Assembly (NCBI RefSeq): GCF_003667705.1
Contig: NZ_CP033019.1
Span: 1,240,001-1,304,000 of the forward strand
Origin: Janthinobacterium agaricidamnosum
GTDB taxonomy: Bacteria > Pseudomonadota > Gammaproteobacteria > Burkholderiales > Burkholderiaceae_D
Direction of reading: 5' to 3'
Length of the DNA stretch: 64,000 nt
Shown here: one piece after another, positions 39,898 through 48,745 of the stretch
Layout of the letters: each line of letters starts with the position of its first letter
Numbering within the stretch: position 1 is the stretch's first letter
Made by a program: the position numbers and the translations under genes
Notes under the pieces: generated by a model
The model's database searches: none
Told to the model about the DNA's origin: nothing
Seen by the model: the letters and a program-made list of their open reading frames with translations, nothing else

Positions 39898-40383
39898 TTA
39901 ATCGCGGAAATTGTTAAATTCCAGCGGCATGTCGGGCACGTCCTTGCGCAGCATGGCCATGGCCGCTTGCAGGTCGTCGCGCTTGGCGCCCGTGACGCGC
40001 ACGGCTTCACCCTGGATGCTCGCTTGCACTTTCATCTTGCTGTCCTTGATGACGCGCACGATTTTCTTGGCATCATCCGATTCGATGCCATTCTTGATCT
40101 TGATGATCTGCTTGACCTTGTCGCCGCCAATCTTCTTGATGTCGCCTTCGTCGAGGAAGCGCACATCGACCTTGCGTTTGGTCAATTTATTGGTCAGCAC
40201 GTCGCGCACCTGGCTGAGCTGGAATTCCGAATCCGCGAATGCGGTCAATTCGTTTTCCTTGTGTTCGACGCGGGCATCGCTGCCCTTGAAGTCGAAGCGG
40301 GTCGTGATTTCCTTGTTGGATTGCTCGACGGCATTCTTGACTTCGATCATATCGGCTTCGGAGACTACATCAAATGACGGCAT
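39898..40383 (-). CDS. yajQ: YajQ family nucleotide-binding protein
   Basis: 161 residues, full-length YajQ with the opening [21 protein letters not shown] and the [12 protein letters not shown] and [15 protein letters not shown] motifs. Two ferredoxin-like (RRM-like) domains. In Xanthomonas a homologue binds cyclic-di-GMP and controls virulence genes; in E. coli it binds nucleotides/RNA. Monocistronic; divergent from murB. No membrane or enzyme motif. Confidence 0.94.
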   Translation of the reverse strand: MPSFDVVSEADMIEVKNAVEQSNKEITTRFDFKGSDARVEHKENELTAFADSEFQLSQVRDVLTNKLTKRKVDVRFLDEGDIKKIGGDKVKQIIKIKNGIESDDAKKIVRVIKDSKMKVQASIQGEAVRVTGAKRDDLQAAMAMLRKDVPDMPLEFNNFRD

Positions 40384-40541
40384 GGTCTGTTCCTTTTCTT
40401 GTTAAAGCGAGCGCGCGCTCGGCGCGCTGGGCCTTGGCGGCTGATTCTGCGCCATGGGACGGCCCTGTTAAAGATGCGACATTTTAACGGACAACGGGCA
40501 AGTCGCCCTTGTCCTGAGGTGGTTTTTTGTCGCTTTCGCTC

Positions 40542-40547
40542 TATAAT
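40542..40547 (+). promoter_or_regulatory. candidate -10 box for murB
   Basis: Perfect TATAAT 22 bp before the murB ATG. No matching -35 was found at 16-18 bp, so the promoter is only partly supported. Confidence 0.4.
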
Positions 40548-40568
40548 CGAGCAAAATTTCCCTATCCC

Positions 40569-41597
40569 ATGCATCCAGAGCTCACCATCGAACACAATTA
40601 CAACCTCCAGCGCCTGAATACCTTCGGCATCGCGGCCCATGCGGCCGCCTACGTACGCATTACTTCGCAGGCCCAGCTGCAGGCCGCACTGCAAGATCCC
40701 GCCCTGTCCGCCATGCCGCGCCTGATATTGGGCGGCGGCAGCAACATCGTACTGACGGGCGATTTTCCCGGCGCTGTGCTGCACATGGCCACGCGCGGCA
40801 TGCGCCTGGCGCAGGCGGACTTCGAGACGATACTCGTCACGGCCGCGGCCGGCGAAAACTGGCACGACTTCGTGCAGTGGACCCTGGCACAAGGCGTGGG
40901 CGGACTGGAAAACCTGTCCTTGATCCCCGGCACGGTGGGTGCGGCGCCTATCCAGAATATCGGCGCGTATGGCGTGGAAATCAAGGATTATCTGCATAAG
41001 GTGAGCGTCATGCACAGCGCCAGCGGCATCGTCTTCGACATGGACCGCGACGCCTGCCGTTTCGCCTATCGCGACAGCATCTTCAAGCAGGCCGACGGGC
41101 GCGAGCTGATCGTGCTGGAAGTGACGTTTGCCTTGCCCGCCGAGTGGCAGCCGAACTTGCGCTACGCGGAACTGGCGCAGGCCGTGGCCGAGCGCAATCT
41201 TGCCGAACCGACGCCGCAACAGGTGGCCGACACGGTGATGGCGATCCGCCGGAGAAAATTGCCGGACCCGGCCGTGATCGGCAATGCGGGCAGCTTCTTC
41301 AAGAATCCGGTGGTGTCACGCGAGCAATGTCTTGCCTTGCTGGAACGTTTCCCCGCCTTGGTGCACCATGCGCAGCCCGATGGCACGGAAAAGCTGGCGG
41401 CCGGCTGGCTGATCGATCAGTGTGGCTGGAAGGGGAAAAACCTGGGGCCCGCGGGAGTGTATCCCAAGCAGGCGCTGGTTCTTGTGAATAATGGCGGCGC
41501 TCGTGGCGCGGACATTACCCGGCTGGCGGAAGCGATACAGGATGATGTAGAGGCGAAATATGGCGTGCGCCTGTCGCCCGAGCCTGTGTTTGTTTAA
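40569..41597 (+). CDS. murB: UDP-N-acetylenolpyruvoylglucosamine reductase
   Basis: 342 residues, the same as E. coli MurB (type I). ATG at 40569 (MHPELTIEHNYNLQRLNTFG) is preferred over an upstream ATG at 40527. FAD-binding segment LILGGGSNIVLTGDFPG, then LSLIPGTVGAAPIQNIGAYGVE and FAYRDSIFK, and GNAGSFFKNP with the catalytic Ser. It reduces UDP-GlcNAc-enolpyruvate to UDP-MurNAc with NADPH in peptidoglycan synthesis. Its stop TAA at 41595-41597 abuts the stop of the convergent ppnP with no gap. Confidence 0.96.
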   Translation: MHPELTIEHNYNLQRLNTFGIAAHAAAYVRITSQAQLQAALQDPALSAMPRLILGGGSNIVLTGDFPGAVLHMATRGMRLAQADFETILVTAAAGENWHDFVQWTLAQGVGGLENLSLIPGTVGAAPIQNIGAYGVEIKDYLHKVSVMHSASGIVFDMDRDACRFAYRDSIFKQADGRELIVLEVTFALPAEWQPNLRYAELAQAVAERNLAEPTPQQVADTVMAIRRRKLPDPAVIGNAGSFFKNPVVSREQCLALLERFPALVHHAQPDGTEKLAAGWLIDQCGWKGKNLGPAGVYPKQALVLVNNGGARGADITRLAEAIQDDVEAKYGVRLSPEPVFV

Positions 41598-41912
41598 TCA
41601 AGCGAAGTGGCAGACGTAATCCACGGTTTCCGTTGTTTCGATGTCAAAATAGCTATTGCCCGGGATTTTGAATTCCGTGCCCGCGCCATAGCTGTTCCAC
41701 TCCGTCGCGTCGGCCAGGCGCACCTTGCACAGGCCGCCGACGATTTCCATCGTTTCCGGCGCGCCCGTGTTGAAGCGCAGCGATGACGCGAAAATCACGC
41801 CCACGCTTTTCTTCGTGCCATCGGCGAGGATGACGTTGTGCGAGACGCATTTGCCGTCAAAGTAGATATTCGACTTCTTGACGACGCTGACATTGTCCAG
41901 TTGTGTGCTCAT
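41598..41912 (-). CDS. ppnP: pyrimidine/purine nucleoside phosphorylase (DUF1255)
   Basis: 104 residues, a single cupin-like domain of the PpnP family (formerly YaiE). Motifs SHNVILADGTKKSVGVIFASSLRF, GAPETMEIVGGLCKVRL and GNSYFDIET. E. coli PpnP phosphorolyses several nucleosides. It lies 25 bp downstream of wspR in the same direction and may be read through from the wsp operon, though no functional link is known. Confidence 0.93.
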   Translation of the reverse strand: MSTQLDNVSVVKKSNIYFDGKCVSHNVILADGTKKSVGVIFASSLRFNTGAPETMEIVGGLCKVRLADATEWNSYGAGTEFKIPGNSYFDIETTETVDYVCHFA

Positions 41913-41937
41913 GCTTCACTTTCCTTGCTGTTAAAAA

Positions 41938-42963
41938 TCAGTCCTGGACGTCATCGGCGCTCAGCACGCTGTTGCGTCCGCCGCGCTTGGCCGCGTACAG
42001 GGCCTGGTCGGCGCGGTTGATCAGTTGCTCGACCGTCGAGTCGGGCGAAGGCACGACGGTGGCCACGCCGATCGAGATGGTGACGATGCCCGTGCCTGCC
42101 GCCGGGTTCTCGATCTGCAAGCCTTCCAGATGGCGCCGGCATGCTTGGGCGATCAGCAGCGCGCCGGCCGCTTCCGTTTCCGGCAGGATCAGGGCGAATT
42201 CTTCTCCCCCGTAGCGGGCGGCCAGGTCGGCCGGGCGTTTCAAATGTTCCGTGAGCACGGCGGCAACTTTTTTCAGGCACAGGTCGCCCGCCAGATGGCC
42301 GAAATGGTCGTTATAGCTCTTGAAATGGTCGATATCGCAGAACAGCAGGCTCAGCGGCGCCTTGTCGCGCTGGCCCCGCTGCCATTCGAAATGCAGGGTT
42401 TCATCGAAACGGCGGCGGTTGGCGATGCCCGTCAAGCCATCGAGGGCGGCCAGTTTCTGCAATTCAATGTTCGCGTCCGCCAGGTTCTTTTGGCTTTCGC
42501 GCAGGAAACGAAAAGCCTGGTCGCGCTGCAGGCGGCTGATGTGCGCGTTGGAATGGTAGCGTATGCGCGCCAGCAGCTCCAGGCGGTCCGGCAGTTTCAC
42601 CACATAATCGTTGGCGCCGACGGCAAAGCTGTGGGCCTTCAGTTTCGGGTCGTCCTTGGCCGACATCACGATCACCGGCACGTGCGCGAGCGCCTCGTTT
42701 TCGCGGTACTGCTGGATCAAGGCGAAGCCGTCGATGCCCGGCATCACCAGGTCTTGCAGGATGACGGTCGGTTGCAAACGCAGCGCCGTGTCCAGCGCCT
42801 GCGTGGCGTCGGTCACATAATGAAATTCGATATCCTGCTGGTCGCTGAGCATGCGGCGGACTGCCTCGGCAATGATCAACTGGTCGTCCACCAGCAGCAC
42901 GCTGACCTTGAATTCGGTCAATGCGGGTTCATGCTGGGTGAAGCTGGAGGAGAATTCTGGCAT
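41938..42963 (-). CDS. wspR: WspR-like response regulator, diguanylate cyclase
   Basis: 341 residues from ATG 42963, 10 bp after the wspF stop; a longer start at 43002 would overlap wspF and is less likely. N-terminal receiver with Asp71 (VILQDLVMPG; equivalent to Asp70 of Pseudomonas WspR), coiled-coil linker (FLRESQKNLADANIELQKLAALD), and a GGDEF domain whose active site reads GGEEF (ARYGGEEFALIL), which is active in characterised cyclases. An upstream RxxD-type I-site (RPAD, before AARYGG) is visible. Phosphorylation by WspE would raise cyclic-di-GMP. Confidence 0.94.
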   Translation of the reverse strand: MPEFSSSFTQHEPALTEFKVSVLLVDDQLIIAEAVRRMLSDQQDIEFHYVTDATQALDTALRLQPTVILQDLVMPGIDGFALIQQYRENEALAHVPVIVMSAKDDPKLKAHSFAVGANDYVVKLPDRLELLARIRYHSNAHISRLQRDQAFRFLRESQKNLADANIELQKLAALDGLTGIANRRRFDETLHFEWQRGQRDKAPLSLLFCDIDHFKSYNDHFGHLAGDLCLKKVAAVLTEHLKRPADLAARYGGEEFALILPETEAAGALLIAQACRRHLEGLQIENPAAGTGIVTISIGVATVVPSPDSTVEQLINRADQALYAAKRGGRNSVLSADDVQD

Positions 42964-42973
42964 TGCATTCTTT

Positions 42974-44026
42974 TCAGATGTTAGGGGAGGGCTCCCACCC
43001 ATTGTTGAGTTTTGCGCCCAGACGGCCGCGCAGGCTGGCGCCTATTCTATCCAATGGCAGGATTTGCTGCGCCGCATCGAGTTCAGCCGCCGCGCGCGGC
43101 ATGCCATACACGGCGCTGCTGGCCTGGTCTTGCGCGATCGTCGTCTTGCCTGCGCGGCGCATGGCCAGCAAGCCGTCGCCGCCGTCGCGCCCCATGCCTG
43201 TGAGCAATACGCCGATGGCGTCGCCGCGCCAGTGCTGCGCCACGCAGTTGAAGAAGACATCGACGGACGGGCGGTAAACATAGTCGCGCGGTGCTGCATC
43301 GTAACCCAAACGATAATTTTGATCTAGCAGCAAGTGGTCATTGGTCTTGGCGATCAGTACCGTGCCGGACACCAGTTCATCGCCTTCGGCGATCACGCGC
43401 ACGGGCATGCTGAGCTGGTCGTCCAGCCATTTGGCGAAGTGCGAGGCGAAGGTTTCATCGATGTGCTGCACCACCACGATGGCGCAGCCGGGCGGCGCCG
43501 TCCAGCCGGCCAGCACCTTGGCCACGGCCGAGGGGCCACCCGTCGAGGCGCCGATGGCCACCAGCGTCGATACCTGGCCGTCGCCGCGTTCGCCGCCATT
43601 GCCGTTCGCCGGGCGCGGCGGCGGTGCTTCGGCGCTGTGGCGTATCAGCTTGCCGATGGTCTTGATCTTGGCCAGCAGTTCGCTGTCGCCGCCCACTTCC
43701 CCCTGCAGCACCGGCGTGGCCGTGACGTCGAGCGCGCCCGCGCCCAGCGCGCGGAAGACCTGGTTGACATTGTCTTGCGGGCGGCCCGTGACGACGAGGA
43801 TGGCGCACGGGCTTTGCTCCATGATCAGGCGCGTCGCTTCCACGCCATCCATCTCCGGCATGTTCAGGTCCATCAGGATCAGGTCGGGGCGGTTGCCCTC
43901 GCACATGCGCACGGCCTCGAGCCCCGTGCGGGCGATCCACAGCACCTGGTGTTCCTGCGTACTGGCGACCACCCGGCGCAGGGCCTCGGCGGCCATGGCG
44001 ACATCGTTGGCAATGGCAATTTTCAT
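42974..44026 (-). CDS. wspF: WspF: CheB-type methylesterase with receiver
   Basis: 350 residues from ATG 44026. Receiver with Asp53 (LILMDLNMPEMDG), then the CheB methylesterase domain: GASTGGPSA with the catalytic Ser, VVQHIDETF with His, GMGRDGGDG with Asp. The enzyme removes methyl groups from the WspA receptor and provides negative feedback; loss-of-function wspF mutations give high-c-di-GMP wrinkly variants in pseudomonads. Gap of 10 bp to wspE. Confidence 0.94.
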   Translation of the reverse strand: MKIAIANDVAMAAEALRRVVASTQEHQVLWIARTGLEAVRMCEGNRPDLILMDLNMPEMDGVEATRLIMEQSPCAILVVTGRPQDNVNQVFRALGAGALDVTATPVLQGEVGGDSELLAKIKTIGKLIRHSAEAPPPRPANGNGGERGDGQVSTLVAIGASTGGPSAVAKVLAGWTAPPGCAIVVVQHIDETFASHFAKWLDDQLSMPVRVIAEGDELVSGTVLIAKTNDHLLLDQNYRLGYDAAPRDYVYRPSVDVFFNCVAQHWRGDAIGVLLTGMGRDGGDGLLAMRRAGKTTIAQDQASSAVYGMPRAAAELDAAQQILPLDRIGASLRGRLGAKLNNGWEPSPNI

Positions 44027-44036
44027 GAATGACGGC

Positions 44037-46346
44037 TCATAAGCGGGCATCTCCTATCAGGTCGGCTACCGCGTCGAGCAAGGTCTCGTCGTGGAAGCTG
44101 CCTTTGGTCAGATAATAATCGGCGCCGGCGGACAGGCCGCGCGCGCGGTCTTCCGGGCGGTCCTTGTACGAGACGATCATCACCGGCAGCTTGTGCAGGT
44201 GCAGGTCCTTCTTGATCAGCGAGACCAGTTCGATGCCATCCATGCGCGGCATGTCGACGTCGGTGATCACCAGGTCGTATTCGCCGCTGCGCACCACGTT
44301 CCAGCCGTCGATGCCGTCGATGGCCACGTCGACCTCGAAACCGCGCGCCAGCAGCAGCTTGCGCTCCATCTCGCGCACCGTCAGCGAATCGTCGACGACA
44401 AGGATGCGCTTGGCGCGGCGCTGCTGCGCGTGGCCGGCCTGCGCCAGCTGGTGCAGGCCGCCTTCGTGCAGCAGCTTGTCGATCGACAGCAGCAAATCGG
44501 GCACGTCGAGGATCAGCACCGGCTCGCCGTCGTCGAGCAGGGCGGCGGCGGAAATATCGCGCATCTTGCCGAAGATCGGATCGATGGCCTGCACGGCCAG
44601 GCTTTGCTCGCCGCGGATGGCGTCGACCACCAGCGCATAGCTTTGCTTGCCGCGCCCGATCACCACCACCGGCAAATCGTCGGTCTGGCTGGCCGCTTCG
44701 CCCAGTTCCAGCACCTGCGCGGCCGACACCAGGCCCAAATGTTCGCCCTTGAGTTCGAAGAACTGCTTGTTTTCCAGGGTATGGATGGCCGCTTGCGGCA
44801 CGCGCACCACGCTTTCCACCTTGACGATGGGGATGGCATAGGCTTCGCCGTGCACGTCGACCACCAGCGCGCGCACGATCGACTGCGTCAGCGGCAGGGT
44901 GATCAGGGCGCGGAAGCCGCGGCCCGGCTCCGATTCCAGGCGCACCGTGCCGTTTTGCTGGCGTATCGTCTCGTGCACGATGTCGAGGCCCACGCCGCGT
45001 CCGGACAATTGATTGGCCGTCGCCTTCAGGCTGAAGGCGGGCAGGAACAAAAACTCCAGCAGCTCGCCCGGCGACAGCGCGGCGGCCATGGCGGGACTGG
45101 CCATCTTGCGTTCGATGACGGACTGGCGGATTTTTTCCAGGTCGACGCCGCGCCCGTCGTCGCTGATCTCGATGCTCAGCATGCCGGCGCGGTGGCGCGC
45201 TTCCATGCGTATCGTGCCCATCGCTTCCTTGCCCGCGTCGATGCGCTCGTACGGGCCTTCCATGCCATGGTCGATGGCGTTGCGCAGCATGTGGTTCAGC
45301 GGGCTTTCAATCTTCGCCAGGATGTCGCGGTCGACCAGGGTATCCTCGCCTTCGATCTCCAGCTGCACTTCCTTGCCCAGGCTGCGCGCCAGGTCGCGCA
45401 CCATGCGCGGAAACGCATGGATGCCGTCGCGGAAAGGGCGCATGCGCAGGGCCAGCACTTCGTCGACCATGCCTTGCGAGACGGCCAGCAGGCGCCGCTC
45501 ATAGGTTTCGATGTCGGCGATGTGCTCGAGCATGAACTGCTTCAGCGGTTGCGTCTTTTGCAGCGCCAGCAGGGACTTTTCCATCAGGCCCGGGTCGGCC
45601 AAGCGGGCAATGGCTTCGTGCAGGTGCTCGATGGCGGAAAACAGGCTGCTCTGGTTGCGCTTGAAACGCTGCAGGGCACCGACGAACGGGTGCATCTGGT
45701 GCGCATTGATGCGCGATTCGCTGGCCAGCGACAGCAGCTTGTCGAAGTTTTGCGCCACAGCCTTGGCCGGTGCGGCACCCGCACGCGGGGCAGGCGCGGC
45801 CGCCGATTCAGGCTCTTCGCCTGCCAGGCCGCTGGCCACGGGAGCCTGCAGTTCGGTCGGGTTGGGCGTTTCCTGCGGCAAGGGGGCGGGAGCGGAGGCA
45901 GGCAACGAGGGCAGGGCCGGCAATTCGGGCAGGTCGGCGATGCCGGCGATGGCGTTCAGGGTCTGGTCGATTTGCGCCGCATTCGCGGCCAGCCACGCTT
46001 CGGCGCCCGCGTCGTCCAGGCGCGACAGCTGCACGATCAGGTCGACGCCCGACAGCAGCACGTCGACCCTTTCCGGCGTCAGCTTCAAGCGGCCGTGCTG
46101 GGCGGCGACAAAGCTGTCTTCCATGCCGTGCGCCAGCTGCACCACCACCTGCAGGCCGACGATGGCGGCGGCACCCTTGATCGAGTGCGCCGCGCGCATC
46201 ATCGCCTCGACGGCCGCCGCGTCGCCCGCATGGCGCTCCATGGCCAGCAAGCCGTCGGTGAGAATCTGGGTCTGGCTGTCCGCCTCCATGCGGAACAGGT
46301 CCAGCATGGAAAAGGCACTCAGGTCGCCGTGCTGGTCCTGGCTCAT
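44037..46346 (-). CDS. wspE: WspE: CheA-receiver hybrid kinase
   Basis: 769 residues from ATG 46346, which overlaps the wspD stop as ATGA; a longer open frame (to 47144) is antisense-rich and rejected. Order: Hpt with phosphosite His54 (RAAHSIKGAA), Ala/Pro-rich linker (about 125-180), dimerisation, HATPase with NHMLRNAIDHGME and GRGVGLDIV, CheW-like domain, and a C-terminal receiver with VITDVDMPRMDG. This CheA-REC fusion is characteristic of WspE. It phosphorylates WspR and WspF when the WspA receptor cluster is activated by surface contact. Confidence 0.95.
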   Translation of the reverse strand: MSQDQHGDLSAFSMLDLFRMEADSQTQILTDGLLAMERHAGDAAAVEAMMRAAHSIKGAAAIVGLQVVVQLAHGMEDSFVAAQHGRLKLTPERVDVLLSGVDLIVQLSRLDDAGAEAWLAANAAQIDQTLNAIAGIADLPELPALPSLPASAPAPLPQETPNPTELQAPVASGLAGEEPESAAAPAPRAGAAPAKAVAQNFDKLLSLASESRINAHQMHPFVGALQRFKRNQSSLFSAIEHLHEAIARLADPGLMEKSLLALQKTQPLKQFMLEHIADIETYERRLLAVSQGMVDEVLALRMRPFRDGIHAFPRMVRDLARSLGKEVQLEIEGEDTLVDRDILAKIESPLNHMLRNAIDHGMEGPYERIDAGKEAMGTIRMEARHRAGMLSIEISDDGRGVDLEKIRQSVIERKMASPAMAAALSPGELLEFLFLPAFSLKATANQLSGRGVGLDIVHETIRQQNGTVRLESEPGRGFRALITLPLTQSIVRALVVDVHGEAYAIPIVKVESVVRVPQAAIHTLENKQFFELKGEHLGLVSAAQVLELGEAASQTDDLPVVVIGRGKQSYALVVDAIRGEQSLAVQAIDPIFGKMRDISAAALLDDGEPVLILDVPDLLLSIDKLLHEGGLHQLAQAGHAQQRRAKRILVVDDSLTVREMERKLLLARGFEVDVAIDGIDGWNVVRSGEYDLVITDVDMPRMDGIELVSLIKKDLHLHKLPVMIVSYKDRPEDRARGLSAGADYYLTKGSFHDETLLDAVADLIGDARL

Positions 46347-47029
46347 CGTAATAGTCTCGCAAGTTGAAAGCCGATCAGCGCCGTGTCGAGGCAGCCGATG
46401 CGCATGTCGCCCTCGGTGATGACGCCGGACAAAAAGCGCGACAGGCCCTTGTTGATGGTCGCCGCCGGCGCCTGCACGGCGCCCGACGCATAGCGCACGA
46501 TGCCGTGCAGGTCGGCCACGGGCAGCGCGTAAGCCTGCTCTTCCCAGCGCAGCAGCAGCAGGCGCGCAAACGTGTGGCGGCCGCGGGCCGCTGGCGCACC
46601 CTGTTCGTCGATGCCCAGCAAACTGGCCAGCGACATGCACGGATACAGCTTGCCGCCGATATTGACGATGCCCGCCAGACCGCGCCCGCTGCGGTGCGGC
46701 AGCACATGCGGCCTGGCCTGCGGCGCCACGGCGTCGAACACGCGCGTGGGCAGCGCCAGCCATTCGCGGCCGATGCGAAACACCAGCGCGGAACTGTCGC
46801 GCACTTCGCCGCCCGTATCGATCTGGCGGAAGTGGCTGGCCCAGTCGCGCCGGTAGTGTTCGTCCACGGGCCGCTGCAGGTTTCGCCGGGCGGCGCCCGC
46901 GTACACGTCGCAGTTGCGGCAATGCACGTTGGCTGGCAGCTTGGGGCAGCTCTGGTCGCCGACCACGCCGATATGGTTCCAGCAGTCGTCGATGGTGGCG
47001 GGGGACTCGGTGGCGATGAGATTTGTCAT
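46343..47029 (-). CDS. wspD: WspD: CheW-like coupling protein
   Basis: 228 residues. The WspD-specific N-terminal Cys motif (CWNHIGVVGDQSC and HCRNCDVY) precedes a CheW domain (RIGREWLALPTRVFDAVAP, GLAGIVNIGGKLYPCMSLASLLG). Second coupling protein between receptor and kinase, distinct from WspB. Ends with a 4-bp overlap with wspE. Confidence 0.93.
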   Translation of the reverse strand: MTNLIATESPATIDDCWNHIGVVGDQSCPKLPANVHCRNCDVYAGAARRNLQRPVDEHYRRDWASHFRQIDTGGEVRDSSALVFRIGREWLALPTRVFDAVAPQARPHVLPHRSGRGLAGIVNIGGKLYPCMSLASLLGIDEQGAPAARGRHTFARLLLLRWEEQAYALPVADLHGIVRYASGAVQAPAATINKGLSRFLSGVITEGDMRIGCLDTALIGFQLARLLR

Positions 47030-47038
47030 GCTTGCCCC

Positions 47039-48286
47039 TTAGTTGGACGCCTGGCGGCGCTCGTAAATGCGTGCCGCGCGCGCCTTCAGGGTGGCGGCGG
47101 CCGTTTGGTTGCCATTGCGTTCGGCCAGCAGGGCCAGATGGCACAGCGCCTCGTAATGGTCGGGCTGCAGGTAGATGCAGCGGCGCCAGTAGTCGTCGGC
47201 CAGGTCCATCTTGCCGGCCAGTTCATTGATGATGCCCAGCATGAAATACGCTTCCGCCGCCTCGGGCACTTTCGCCAGGTGCGCGTGGCATTTGTCGCCG
47301 GCCTCGCGCAACTGGCCGCGGTCGGCCAGCAGGCGCGCCTCTGCCAGCAAATCGGCTTGCGCTGCCGGCGCGGGCGATGGCACGGACACGGGGCGCGTGC
47401 GCGGCACCGCCGACGCGGCGGAAGAGGGGGCTGCTACTGCAGCGCGCCCTGGCGCGGGCGGCACGCTGCGCAGGGGACGCGCGACAGGCAGCGGCGCCAC
47501 TAGCACGGGGCTGGCCGGCGCCGCTGTTTCCTTCTTCAGGGCGAAAGCCTGGCGGAACTGCAGCGGCGCAAAGCCGTTCTGGCAGAACGACGGCACTTCC
47601 GCATAACCGGCCAGCAGCATGCCGTCGTCGGCCAGCAGGGCGGACAGGTTGGCGATGGCGGCGCGCGTGGTCGGTTTGTCGAAGTAAATCAGCAGGTTGC
47701 GGCAGAAGATGACGTCGTAATGTTTGTTGCAGCTGGCGGTATCGAACTGCAGCAGATTGCCCTGCCTGAAGGTCACCTGGTCGCGCAGGGAGTCGATGAT
47801 GCGGTAGGCGTCGTCGGCCACGTGCGTGAAATAGCGTTCGCGGAAGGCCACGTCCTGCGCGCGGAAGGCGTTGCGGCCATACACGCCGGCCTGCGCCCGC
47901 TCGATGCAGCCGGGGCTCAGGTCATACGCGTCGATGCTGAACGCCTGTTTCGGCACACCGCCGTCGCGCAGCGCCATGGCCATCGAATACGGTTCCTCGC
48001 CGCCCGCGCACGGGATCGACAGGATGCGCGTGGCGCGTCCGCGCGCCCAGCGCTCCTGCACCAGTTCGACGGTGGCGTAGAACGCTTGCGGATCGCGGAA
48101 CAGCCACGATTCGGGCACCACCACCAGTTCGATCAATTGCGTCATTTCGGCCGGCGTGAGCGCCTGCAGGTAAGCCTGGCTATCGGCAAAGCCCGTCCGC
48201 TCCATGCGCTGATTGACGGCCCGCTCGGCCACGGATTTGGACACCGACAGGCCGGTCGCGCGGCGCAGCAGGGCTTGCGCCGTCAT
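47039..48286 (-). CDS. wspC: WspC: CheR-type receptor methyltransferase with TPR
   Basis: 415 residues. The N-terminal CheR helical domain is followed by a SAM-binding domain (RILSIPCAGGEEPYSMAMALRD, CRNLLIYFDKPTTRAAIANLSALL). An Ala/Pro-rich linker leads to a TPR-like C-terminus (VPEAAEAYFMLGIINELAGKMDLADDYWRR). It methylates glutamates of WspA and opposes WspF. The wspB stop overlaps its start by 4 bp. Confidence 0.95.
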   Translation of the reverse strand: MTAQALLRRATGLSVSKSVAERAVNQRMERTGFADSQAYLQALTPAEMTQLIELVVVPESWLFRDPQAFYATVELVQERWARGRATRILSIPCAGGEEPYSMAMALRDGGVPKQAFSIDAYDLSPGCIERAQAGVYGRNAFRAQDVAFRERYFTHVADDAYRIIDSLRDQVTFRQGNLLQFDTASCNKHYDVIFCRNLLIYFDKPTTRAAIANLSALLADDGMLLAGYAEVPSFCQNGFAPLQFRQAFALKKETAAPASPVLVAPLPVARPLRSVPPAPGRAAVAAPSSAASAVPRTRPVSVPSPAPAAQADLLAEARLLADRGQLREAGDKCHAHLAKVPEAAEAYFMLGIINELAGKMDLADDYWRRCIYLQPDHYEALCHLALLAERNGNQTAAATLKARAARIYERRQASN

Positions 48287-48741
48287 GCCGCGCTCGCTTC
48301 CTGAAACAGCAGCGCGCGCACGTCCGGCGGCAGCAGGTGATCCAGCTCGACCAGCTGCACGATGCCGTCGGCGTCGCTGGCCACCTGGCCCAGGAAGGGC
48401 GCCGTCGCCACGCCGCTGTCCTCAAGCTGGAGCGGGTCGATGTCGGCGATGCCGCGCACCTGCGAGGCCAGCAAGCCCAGCGCGTGCGTCGTCCCGCCGC
48501 CCGGTGCGCGGTAGTCGACGATGACGATGCGCGTGTCGAACTGCGCGGCGGCGGGCGGCAGCCCGGCCAGGCGCGACAGGTCGATCACGGGCACGGGCGT
48601 GCCGTGCAAGTCCATCAGGCCGGCCACGTAGTCTGGCGTGAGCGGCAACTGTTTCAGCTCCAGCAGCGGCAGCACGCGCACGATGCCGGCCAGGGGCAGG
48701 CCATAGCGGTCGCGTCCGATGTGAAAGAGCAGCACTTTCAT
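48283..48741 (-). CDS. wspB: WspB: CheW-like coupling protein
   Basis: 152 residues from ATG 48741, 4 bp after wspA. A single CheW domain: LLFHIGRDRYGLPLAGIVRVLPL, YVAGLMDLHGTPVPVIDLSRLAG and LASQVRGIADIDP. Couples WspA to WspE. The extension upstream of this ATG lies inside wspA and is rejected. Confidence 0.94.
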   Translation of the reverse strand: MKVLLFHIGRDRYGLPLAGIVRVLPLLELKQLPLTPDYVAGLMDLHGTPVPVIDLSRLAGLPPAAAQFDTRIVIVDYRAPGGGTTHALGLLASQVRGIADIDPLQLEDSGVATAPFLGQVASDADGIVQLVELDHLLPPDVRALLFQEASAA

Positions 48742-48745
48742 GGGA

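Noticed and set aside
44091..46367. 758-aa + frame opposite wspE
   Set aside because: Antisense shadow; composition dominated by Gln/His/Ala and no motif.
46347..47144. N-terminal extension of the wspE open frame
   Set aside because: Runs antisense-frame through wspD and wspC; the real start is ATG 46346 at the ATGA overlap.
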